From Salinirussus sp. (GTDB taxonomy: Archaea > Halobacteriota > Halobacteria > Halobacteriales > Haloarculaceae): 13,510 nt of DNA. Both the position numbers and the translations under genes were made by a program. Below the pieces are notes generated by a model. It saw only the letters and a program-made list of their open reading frames with translations. It made no database searches and was not told the origin of the DNA. Shown in pieces: positions 6,103 to 11,721 of the stretch. The DNA lies in assembly GCA_028275005.1 (NCBI GenBank), contig JAQCNN010000014.1:1-13510 (forward strand). Reading direction: 5' to 3'. Each line of letters opens with the position of its first letter. Position 1 is the stretch's first letter.

Positions 6103-6291
6103 CTACTCCTCCTCTTCGTCCTCGTCGTCTTTCATGTCCTGGAGCTGGTCGACGAGTTCGTCGGTCGAGGCGTCGGACTCGAAGGCGACGTCCCCACTGT
6201 GGGCGTTCTCCTCGACGGTGACCCCTTCCTCGTCCCCTGTAGAGAGTTCCTGGTTCTCTTGCTCGGATTCGTCGTAGCTACCAAAGCCCAT
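6103..6291 (-). CDS. DUF5786-family ultra-acidic small protein, 62 aa
   Basis: Starts MGFGSYDESEQENQELSTGD. By my count 25 of 62 residues are Asp or Glu, and Lys54 is the only Lys or Arg. The end is a run of eight acidic residues (55-62). The part from about 31 to 54 (HSGDVAFESDASTDELVDQL followed by QDMK) looks like the only folded element, a strand then a helix. It matches the haloarchaeal DUF5786 type as I recall it. Function is unknown; possibilities are a histone- or RNA-polymerase-binding acidic protein or a small regulator. A TATA-like box 27 bp upstream supports the start. Confidence 0.82.
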   Translation of the reverse strand: MGFGSYDESEQENQELSTGDEEGVTVEENAHSGDVAFESDASTDELVDQLQDMKDDEDEEEE

Positions 6292-6315
6292 ACCCTGTTC
6301 TCGTCCCCCCGCACG

Positions 6316-6321
6316 TCTAAA
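6316..6321 (-). promoter_or_regulatory. TATA box for the DUF5786 gene, adjoining a small palindrome
   Basis: The minus strand reads TTTAGA, centred about 27 bp before the ATG at 6291. Just upstream, and sharing its T-run, lies the palindromic sequence AAACC-CCCC-GGTTT (6319-6332). This could serve as the BRE or as a repressor site; the second idea is inference. Confidence 0.5.
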
Positions 6322-6386
6322 CCCCCCGGTTTTGCGCAGCCGGCGTGCAGCCGGTTTGGTATCGCGAAATACAGTTTATCAGCGGG

Positions 6387-6511
6387 CTGTGAGTGCCCGT
6401 CTCACAGTTGGGGCCGGCGACCAGCCAACGGTCGGTTGCGACCGCGAGAGCCTCACGGCGCCAGCGGGCCTGCCCCGGCACCGCGCGACGACACACGGCA
6501 CAGCCTGGCGC
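6387..6511. ncRNA. Candidate structured RNA: three abutting hairpins plus a long-range stem
   Basis: Hairpin 1 is CTGTGAG/CTCACAG (6387-6393 with 6401-6407, 7-nt loop). Hairpin 2 is GTTGG/CCAAC (6407-6411 with 6425-6429). Hairpin 3 is CGGTCG/CGACCG (6429-6434 with 6439-6444, GTTG tetraloop). Next comes GCGCCAG/CTGGCGC (6458-6464 with 6505-6511), enclosing CGGG/CCCG (6465-6468 with 6474-6477). All pairings are perfect by eye. The strand is uncertain. A minus-strand transcript from a TATA-like TTTTGTAT near 6641-6648 would start around 6620 and cover all of them. It matches no RNA family that I recognise; the conserved GAGGAAAGTCC of RNase P RNA is absent. GC-rich DNA forms short stems by chance, so this is a candidate only. 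Confidence 0.3.
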
Positions 6512-6628
6512 TCACCACACCCGTCGCTAGGGTGCCTGCCCCGCGGGAGCAACGCTATCACCGTTCCATCTCGTTCCGGAGCAACGGACGGCTTTCCGGC
6601 GATTCCGGGCTGCAGGCGAACAATAAAT

Positions 6629-6652
6629 CGTATGTGACGATACAAAATCGGG
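6629..6652. promoter_or_regulatory. AT-rich patch with TATA-like boxes on both strands
   Basis: A clear AT-rich island: ACAATAAATC and GATACAAAATC flank the small inverted repeat TCGT-ATGTG-ACGA (6638-6650). The minus strand reads TTTTGTAT, a good haloarchaeal TATA match pointing left into the hairpin cluster. The plus strand offers AATAAAT pointing right towards the 10-bp inverted repeat. It could be a divergent promoter with an operator in the middle. No protein start follows at the right distance on either strand, so any transcript would be non-coding. Confidence 0.4.
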
Positions 6653-6680
6653 GCCACGGCTCGACAGTGGCAAACAGTGC

Positions 6681-6779
6681 ATCCACAGGGCACAGCCCCG
6701 TCGCGGTGGGCCACCCCTGGTGTGGCGGCAGTCATTGTGGCTCGTGCGCTCGACGGGGCTACCACCTGGCTGTGCGGAT
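6681..6779. repeat. Perfect 10-bp inverted repeat with a competing 8-bp pairing
   Basis: AGCCCCGTCG (6694-6703) is the exact reverse complement of CGACGGGGCT (6751-6760). The same left arm, extended outward (GCACAGCC, 6690-6697), is also the exact complement of GGCTGTGC (6768-6775), with ATCC (6681-6684) able to pair with GGAT (6776-6779) outside it. The two pairings exclude each other over 6694-6697. The enclosed segment has further GCCAC/GTGGC arms (6710-6714 with 6722-6726 or 6737-6741). A T-rich stretch (ATTTTGTT, 6796-6803) follows. The unit lies just before the amidohydrolase promoter. Confidence 0.55.
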
Positions 6780-6796
6780 ACCCCTATGCGAAATCA

Positions 6797-6804
6797 TTTT
6801 GTTA
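6797..6804 (+). promoter_or_regulatory. TATA box for the amidohydrolase gene
   Basis: TTTTGTTA is centred about 24 bp before the ATG at 6824, predicting a transcript that starts at or within a few bases of the start codon. The same T-rich stretch could end a short plus-strand transcript coming from the repeat unit at 6681-6779. Confidence 0.55.
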
Positions 6805-6823
6805 TCGAGCGTGGTTGTCGGGC

Positions 6824-7840
6824 ATGGACGAGATAACGGGAACCGTCCTCGTCGGCGAGGCCTTCGAGCCGGTTTCCGGCCGGGTCGTCATCGAGGGTGG
6901 GGAGATCGAAGCCGTCGAGGAGACCGAAACAGAGTCCACGGACATCATCCTGCCGGCATTCGTCAACGCACACACTCACCTCGGCGACTCCATCGCGAAG
7001 GACGCCGCCGTTGGGCTCTCGCTCGAGGAGGCGGTCGCCCCGCCGGGCAGTCTGAAGCACCGCCGGCTGGCTGGCGCCGACAGGGACGAACTCGTGACGG
7101 CGATGCGTCGAACGCTTCGGCTCATGGGCCGGACCGGGACCGTCTCCTGTCTGGATTTTCGCGAGTCGGGGGTCGAGGGGGCACGCGCGCTCCGGGAGGC
7201 CACCCGACCGCTGGACATCGACACGTTCATCTTCGGGAGCGGGGACCGCTCGGTCCTCGATGTCGCCGACGGGTTCGGGGCCAGCGGCGCAAGCGACGAC
7301 GACTTTACCGACCAGCGCGCCGCGGCACGAGAGCGTGACGTCCCCTTTGCCATCCACGCCGGCGAGCCGGACGCGACCGACATCGGCCCCGCACTCGACC
7401 TGGACCCGGACCTGCTCGTGCACATGGTCCACGCCGAACAACCCCACCTCGACCGGGTCGCCGACCAGTCGGTCCCGGTCGCAGTCTGTCCGCGTGCAAA
7501 CACTGTACTCGGCGTTGGCCGGCCACCGGTCGGGGAGCTACTCGAGCACACAACTGTTGCACTGGGGACGGACAACGTCATGCTGAATCCGCCCTCGATG
7601 TTCCGGGAGATGGCGTACACGGAGAGGGAGTTCGACGTGACCGCCCGGGAGGTGCTGCGGATGGCGACGACGGCGGGCGCCGAGGCCGTCGGCCTCGATT
7701 GCGGGGTGGTTGCCCCCGACCGGCGGGCGGCGCTCACGGTCATCGACGGTGACTCGGACAATCTGGCCGGTTCGGCCGACCCCGTGCGGGCAGTCGTCCG
7801 GCGCGCGACCGCGCTGGACGTCGACCGCGTGGTGTGTTAG
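6824..7840 (+). CDS. Deaminase-type amidohydrolase (cytosine/adenosine deaminase-like)
   Basis: A 338-aa metal-dependent hydrolase of the amidohydrolase superfamily. It has the short N-terminal beta domain followed by LPAFVNAHTHLGDS with metal ligands His50 and His52. HAGE (178-181) supplies the third His and, three residues on, a Glu placed as in adenosine/SAH deaminase-like members. Further landmarks are HMVHAEQPHL (200-209), VCPRANTVLG (221-230) and LGTDN with the metal-binding Asp250. There is no carbamylated-lysine motif, which fits the mononuclear deaminase subgroup. The substrate cannot be fixed; nucleoside, S-adenosylhomocysteine/methylthioadenosine, guanine-like or pterin compounds are possible. 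At 338 aa it is shorter than the usual 400-450 aa of SAH/MTA deaminases. The start at ATG 6824 is chosen from the TATA box; the frame open upstream to 6677 covers a repeat region. Confidence 0.85.
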   Translation: MDEITGTVLVGEAFEPVSGRVVIEGGEIEAVEETETESTDIILPAFVNAHTHLGDSIAKDAAVGLSLEEAVAPPGSLKHRRLAGADRDELVTAMRRTLRLMGRTGTVSCLDFRESGVEGARALREATRPLDIDTFIFGSGDRSVLDVADGFGASGASDDDFTDQRAAARERDVPFAIHAGEPDATDIGPALDLDPDLLVHMVHAEQPHLDRVADQSVPVAVCPRANTVLGVGRPPVGELLEHTTVALGTDNVMLNPPSMFREMAYTEREFDVTAREVLRMATTAGAEAVGLDCGVVAPDRRAALTVIDGDSDNLAGSADPVRAVVRRATALDVDRVVC

Positions 7841-7928
7841 GGGCCACGCCGGTCGGGGTCGGGGGTGTCGGTGTTGTCTCGTCGGGCCGGGGCCCCAACA
7901 GTGCGTTCGGGACCACCTCGTGTGACGG

Positions 7929-8219
7929 TCAGACCGTGTCTTCGGGGTCGTGAGCCTCGGCCATCCGTCCGGCCTCGGCGGCGTACTGTTCGACCCGGTC
8001 GGGCTCGGTCCGCCCGAGATTCTCCGGGGCGACCTCGGCCGCCGCGGTCGTGTCCCGCGTGTCGGTAAAGGAGGTCAGCGCCCGCTCCTTACGGTAGTAC
8101 CGCTCGCCGTCGAGGGTGGCGTAGGTGAGGATGACCAGGTTCTGCTCGTCGTCGGAGTAGGTCCGCTCGACCAGCCAGACGCGACCCTGGTCGGCGGCCG
8201 CCGGGTCAGGTTCGGTCAT
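7929..8219 (-). CDS. Conserved haloarchaeal protein of unknown function, 96 aa
   Basis: Starts MTEPDPAAADQGRVWLVERT at 8219. The core is RVWLVERTYSDDEQNLVILT followed by YATLDGERYYRKERAL (about 13-48), a beta-meander pattern. After it come an Ala/Glu-rich linker and a C-terminal helix (DRVEQYAAEAGRMAEAH). It is acidic and soluble, with no signal peptide. The pattern looks familiar from haloarchaeal genomes as an uncharacterised conserved protein, but I know no function. It follows the RecJ-like gene by 29 bp and has its own box (CTTTAC), so it is probably transcribed both with that gene and alone. It converges with the amidohydrolase gene across 88 bp in which I see no clear terminator. Confidence 0.78.
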   Translation of the reverse strand: MTEPDPAAADQGRVWLVERTYSDDEQNLVILTYATLDGERYYRKERALTSFTDTRDTTAAAEVAPENLGRTEPDRVEQYAAEAGRMAEAHDPEDTV

Positions 8220-8240
8220 ACCGCTGCTTCACCGGGCCGG

Positions 8241-8246
8241 GTAAAG
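8241..8246 (-). promoter_or_regulatory. TATA-like box for the 96-aa protein gene
   Basis: The minus strand reads CTTTAC, centred about 25 bp before the ATG at 8219. It lies right after the stop codon of the RecJ-like gene, so an independent leaderless transcript is possible. Confidence 0.45.
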
Positions 8247-8248
8247 AC

Positions 8249-9742
8249 TCATCCGGTCTGTTCGGCGACGATCTCGTCGGCTGCGGCGACGAACTCCTCC
8301 TCGCGGCCGGCAGGGATCGTCGCCCCTGCGGCGATGTCGTGGCCGCCGCCGTCCCCGCCGACCGACTGGGCGGCCTCCTGCATCACCGCCGCCAGGTCGA
8401 GCCCCTGCCCGACCAGCCGGCCGGTGCCACGCCCCGACACCTTCGTCTCCTCGTCGTTCTTCCGGGCGAATGCGACGATCGGGCGGTCGCCGTCCACCCC
8501 GTCTGCACCCAACGCCATCCCGGCGACGATACCGACGATCGTCTCGCGGATCGCCTCGCCGGCGTCGAAGTACTGGAGGTGGTCGGCACGCTCGACACCC
8601 TGCTCCTCGACGAGGCTGATCCCTTCCGAGAGGTTGCGCCGGTGGGTGCGCAACAGCTGTCGGGCCCGCGTGAGGGCGCCCTCCCGGTCACCAAGACAGA
8701 CCGCCAGGCCGACATCGGCCCGCTCGTACCGGGCGGTCGCGTTCAACAGCGTCGAGAACTCGCTCGCGTCCCGGAGTTCCGTCCCGGGGTCCTCCGCCGT
8801 GAGCGTGTAGGTCGTGGCGACGAGGTCCTCGACACGGCTGCTGGAGACCCCGCGAGAGAGGGCGTGCTGGACCAGCGCGCTGGCGACCTGCTGGCGCTCG
8901 TCGTCGGTGAGGTCGACCCACCGGCGCCACTCCCCACCCTCTTTCAGCTCAAGCTCCAGCCCCTGCAGGAAGGAGATGGCGCCGCGCTGGTCGTTGGAGA
9001 CGCCGGGGATCCGGACCTCGCTGGCGTACTCGAGTAGCTTCGGGAGAGGACGGGTCTGTTTCCCGTAGAACGCCAGGTCGGTCCCCTCGGCGAGGACGCC
9101 TGCTGCCACACCCTCCTCGACGACCCCCCGGTTTGCACCGACCAACTCACCGCCGACGGCCTGCATGTCCCCGACCGCACCGACCACGGCGAGTCCCGCG
9201 AGGTCGCGGTTGTCCTCTGCGGTGTCGGCGTCGGTCGCAGCCGCCCCCCCGTCGGTCGTGAGGCGATGACGCCCCGCTCGCTGCTCGGTGACGCTCCCGT
9301 CGGTCGCATCACCCAACGCTCGTGCGAGGACGTAGCTCGCACCCGCGCCGGAGAGTTCGGAGGCGCCGTCGAGCCCCTCCAGCAGAGGGTTGAGGTGGTA
9401 CTCGGTCTCGGCGTCGGCGGGCTGGTGGTGGTCGGCGATGACGGGTGTGAACTCACCAGCCCGTTCGTGGGCCGCGATGACGTCGAGTTGCCCGCTGCCA
9501 AAGTCGGTGAACAGGACGGTGTCGGACTCCCGGGCCGCGATACTCGCTATCGCCGTCTCGTCGAGTTGGTTCTTGAAGACGGTCTCGAAGGCGATACCGG
9601 CCCGTCCGAGCGCGGTCGCGGCGACCGCCGCGCTCGTGAGTCCGTCGGCGTCGATGTGGGAGGCGAGCAACACCTCCTCGGCCGCGAGTAGCCGCTCGGC
9701 GCAGGCCTCCGCGCGCTCCTCGAGAGCCGGAACAGGTGCCAT
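8249..9742 (-). CDS. RecJ-like DHH-family single-strand nuclease
   Basis: A 497-aa phosphoesterase of the DHH superfamily, RecJ/GAN-like branch, which in archaea includes Mn-dependent single-strand DNA (and RNA) exonucleases linked to replication and repair. Catalytic motifs occur in order: SHIDADG (28-34), LFTDFGSG (77-84), ADHHQP (103-108), and VVGAVGDM (186-193). The DHHA1 domain ends in GGGHDIAAGATIP (465-477). A polar insert (about 144-180) separates motifs III and IV. The ATG at 9742 sits about 30 bp after a TATA box that overlaps the stop of the phosphoesterase gene upstream. It is therefore probably transcribed separately from the ABC operon. Which of the several haloarchaeal RecJ paralogues it is cannot be told from the sequence alone. 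Confidence 0.9.
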   Translation of the reverse strand: MAPVPALEERAEACAERLLAAEEVLLASHIDADGLTSAAVAATALGRAGIAFETVFKNQLDETAIASIAARESDTVLFTDFGSGQLDVIAAHERAGEFTPVIADHHQPADAETEYHLNPLLEGLDGASELSGAGASYVLARALGDATDGSVTEQRAGRHRLTTDGGAAATDADTAEDNRDLAGLAVVGAVGDMQAVGGELVGANRGVVEEGVAAGVLAEGTDLAFYGKQTRPLPKLLEYASEVRIPGVSNDQRGAISFLQGLELELKEGGEWRRWVDLTDDERQQVASALVQHALSRGVSSSRVEDLVATTYTLTAEDPGTELRDASEFSTLLNATARYERADVGLAVCLGDREGALTRARQLLRTHRRNLSEGISLVEEQGVERADHLQYFDAGEAIRETIVGIVAGMALGADGVDGDRPIVAFARKNDEETKVSGRGTGRLVGQGLDLAAVMQEAAQSVGGDGGGHDIAAGATIPAGREEEFVAAADEIVAEQTG

Positions 9743-9769
9743 CGTGCCGAGGTAGGGGCGGCTTGTTGC

Positions 9770-9775
9770 TTAAAT
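9770..9775 (-). promoter_or_regulatory. TATA box for the RecJ-like gene, inside the upstream stop
   Basis: The minus strand reads ATTTAA, containing the TAA stop of the phosphoesterase gene. It is centred 30 bp before the ATG at 9742. Spacing and match are good, allowing only a few bases of leader. Confidence 0.5.
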
Positions 9776-10702
9776 CTCCGGACCGCGGTCGGTGAGCGGG
9801 AGCGCCCCGAGCCGCCGGTCGACCAGCCCCGCAACCCCGACGGCCAGCGGCTTGCCGGTCGCTGCGAGCCGGCGGGCCTCGCACACCTCGGTGGCATCGG
9901 CCAGGGGCACCAGCCACACCGCAGTGCCCTCGGGCCCGATATCGACCAGCAACATTGCCTGTGGGTACGAGCAGACGGCGGGTGCCAACACCTCGGCCGT
10001 TGCCCCGTGGTCGGCGACGGCGGGGACGTGATGGTGGGCTGTCAGGACCAATGGGACCTCGTGACCGGCCAGCACCTCCCGGACCGCGTCGGCGTCCTCG
10101 AGCGGGAAGTTCGCCCACTTTCCCCCGGGGTTCTCGGGGAGGGTCGCGACGTTGTGGTGGAGGACGACCACCGCCGTCTCCACAGTCGGGAGGGTGTCGG
10201 CCAGCCAAGCGCGGTCGCGCTCGCCGACACGCCCGCCCCAGGTCGACCGGAGGCTTCCGTCGGCCGCGCTCGCGGTGTCGACCCCGAGTACCGTCACCGG
10301 GCCGACCTCCCGGGCGGACGGGAGCCCGGGGGTGTACTGTGACTCGAAGGCACCCGCCGAGGGGCTGTCGTGGCCGTCGAAGGTCTTTGGCACGTCGTGG
10401 TTCCCGGGGACCGCGACCCACGGCGTCTCCAGGTCCGCCAGCACCTCGTCGACGGCCGCAAACGCGGCGGGGCGGCCATCACCCGTCAGGTCACCCGGGA
10501 AGACTGTGAGGTCGGCGCCGGCGGCGTCGGCCCGGTCGACCGCCCGCTCCAGTAGCGCCCGGCTCCGGTGGGCAACCTTCCAGGTTCCGTGCTCCCCGAC
10601 GGCGACGTGTGGGTCGGCGACGACCGCCAGCCGGACCGGCTCGGCCGTGCACGGTCGTCCGAGACGGGCGAGCAGCGGGCCCGGCGTGTCGGAGACAGTC
10701 AC
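9770..10702 (-). CDS. Metallophosphoesterase (CpdA/GpdQ-like), coupled to ABC importer
   Basis: A 310-aa calcineurin-like phosphoesterase. The two-metal site is complete: DPH (Asp30, His32), PGDLTGDG (Asp71), PGNHD (100-103, Asn101, His102), LHHN (181-184) and TAHHH (221-225, in place of the usual GHxH). The layout resembles class III cyclic-nucleotide phosphodiesterases and the glycerophosphodiesterase GpdQ. No signal peptide is seen, so it should act in the cytoplasm. The GTG at 10702 overlaps the stop of the ABC ATPase gene as GTGA, so it is the last gene of the importer operon and translationally coupled to it. The context suggests that it processes the imported compound, for example a phosphodiester; this is inference. 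The segment after about 240 is a C-terminal extension of unknown role. Confidence 0.88.
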   Translation of the reverse strand: MTVSDTPGPLLARLGRPCTAEPVRLAVVADPHVAVGEHGTWKVAHRSRALLERAVDRADAAGADLTVFPGDLTGDGRPAAFAAVDEVLADLETPWVAVPGNHDVPKTFDGHDSPSAGAFESQYTPGLPSAREVGPVTVLGVDTASAADGSLRSTWGGRVGERDRAWLADTLPTVETAVVVLHHNVATLPENPGGKWANFPLEDADAVREVLAGHEVPLVLTAHHHVPAVADHGATAEVLAPAVCSYPQAMLLVDIGPEGTAVWLVPLADATEVCEARRLAATGKPLAVGVAGLVDRRLGALPLTDRGPEI

Positions 10703-11721
10703 GGGTCCCGGAGCAGGTGGACCCGGTCGGTGTCCAGCGACAGCGTTACCTCTCGGCTCTCGGGGGCACGCTCAGGGTCAAAGCGCAGCGTGAGTTCCCG
10801 GTCGTCCGGTGTGCGGGCGGTCGCCCGGACGTGCTCGCCGAGGTAGAACCGTTCCTCGATGGTCGCCTCGACGGGCCCGCCGTTCAGCGTGAACGCCTCC
10901 GGCCGGGCGACGACTGTGACGTCGCCCTCCGGCGCGCCGGTGGGTGCCTCGACGGCCGCGTGACCCAGGTCGAGTGTCCCGTTCTCGACGGTGGCGGTCA
11001 GCCGGTTGGAGGTGCCCACGAAGTCAGCGACAAAGCTGTTCGCGGGGCGCTCGTAGATCTCCGCGGGGGTCCCGACCTGCTCGACCCGGCCGTCGTTCAT
11101 GACGGCGATACGGTCACACATCACCATCGCCTCGGCCTGGTCGTGGGTGACGTACATCGAGGTGACGTCGATCTCCTCGAGCAGCGAGCCGATCTCCTCC
11201 TGGAGCCGGGTCTTGAGCTTTGCGTCGAGCCCGGTCATCGGCTCGTCCAGCAGCAGGACACGGGGCTCGATGGCGAGCGCACGGGCGAGGCCGACCCGCT
11301 GCTGTTGGCCCCCCGACAGCGTGGTTGGGTCGCGGTCGCCCATCCCCCCGATGTCGAGCAACTCGAGCATCTCCGTGGCCCGGTCTGCCCGCTCGGCTTT
11401 CGGTACGTCGCGCATCCGCAGCCCGAACTCGACGTTCTCCTGAACTGTCATGTTGTCGAACAGCGCGTAGGACTGGAAGACCAGGCCGACGTTTCGCTGC
11501 TCTGGCGGGACGTTGGTGACCACCTCGTCGTCGAACAGCACCTCCCCCTCGGAGGGGGTCTCGAAGCCCGCAACCGTCCGAAGGGTGGTCGTCTTCCCAC
11601 ACCCGGAGGGGCCGACCAGGCCGACCGTCTCCCCGGGTTCGACCCGCAGCGAGATGTCGTCGACCGCGAGCGTTTCGTCGAACCGTTTCGTGATGTCGTT
11701 GAGTGTGACACGTTCAGCCAT
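10699..11721 (-). CDS. ABC importer ATP-binding protein (PotA/FbpC/UgpC-type)
   Basis: A 340-aa ATPase of a binding-protein-dependent importer. Visible parts are Walker A GPSGCGKT (37-44), Q-loop VFQSYALF (81-88), signature LSGGQQQR (135-142), Walker B VLLLDEP (155-161), D-loop GLDAK (164-168) and H-loop VTHD (191-194). A C-terminal regulatory TOBE/OB-like domain at about 235-340 includes VARPEAFTLN and FYLGEHVRA. This C-terminal domain is typical of the spermidine/putrescine, iron(III), thiamine, glycerol-3-phosphate and aminoethylphosphonate importer groups, so the substrate is undecided. The ATG at 11721 follows directly on the stop of the permease gene with no gap. Its own stop overlaps the GTG start of the phosphoesterase gene. 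Confidence 0.95.
   Translation of the reverse strand: MAERVTLNDITKRFDETLAVDDISLRVEPGETVGLVGPSGCGKTTTLRTVAGFETPSEGEVLFDDEVVTNVPPEQRNVGLVFQSYALFDNMTVQENVEFGLRMRDVPKAERADRATEMLELLDIGGMGDRDPTTLSGGQQQRVGLARALAIEPRVLLLDEPMTGLDAKLKTRLQEEIGSLLEEIDVTSMYVTHDQAEAMVMCDRIAVMNDGRVEQVGTPAEIYERPANSFVADFVGTSNRLTATVENGTLDLGHAAVEAPTGAPEGDVTVVARPEAFTLNGGPVEATIEERFYLGEHVRATARTPDDRELTLRFDPERAPESREVTLSLDTDRVHLLRDP

Larger units (their letters stand above)
6292..6823. other. Long non-coding interval (532 bp) rich in inverted repeats
   Basis: No reading frame here looks haloarchaeal. The open frames on both strands encode Arg-, Pro- and Cys-rich products without the acidic bias of every real gene in the window. The interval holds the promoter of the DUF5786 gene at its left end and of the amidohydrolase at its right end. 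Between them are a direct repeat of GCAGCCGG (6336-6343 and 6347-6354, 11 bp apart), three abutting hairpins (6387-6444), a 7-bp long-range stem (6458-6511), an AT-rich patch (6629-6652), and a perfect 10-bp inverted repeat (6694-6760). GGCACAGCC occurs twice (6497-6505 and 6689-6697). It is either a structured-RNA locus or the remains of a mobile element. Confidence 0.6.

Noticed and set aside
6387..6640. RNase P RNA or SRP RNA in the long gap
   Set aside because: The RNase P core GAGGAAAGTCC is not present on either strand, and I could not place the conserved SRP helix 8 motifs. A covariance-model search would settle it.
6379..6765. A 128-codon minus-strand frame in the long gap containing several Cys and His (CGCTVCHC)
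   Set aside because: The composition is basic and Arg/Pro-rich, unlike any real gene here; there is no promoter at the right distance and the inverted repeats lie inside it. Kept only as a possible relic.
5647..7338. A 563-codon open frame on the plus strand crossing two small minus-strand genes, the long gap and part of the amidohydrolase
   Set aside because: It is antisense to two recognisable genes and runs out of frame through the amidohydrolase; its product is hydrophobic or basic in blocks rather than acidic. This is a GC-rich shadow frame.
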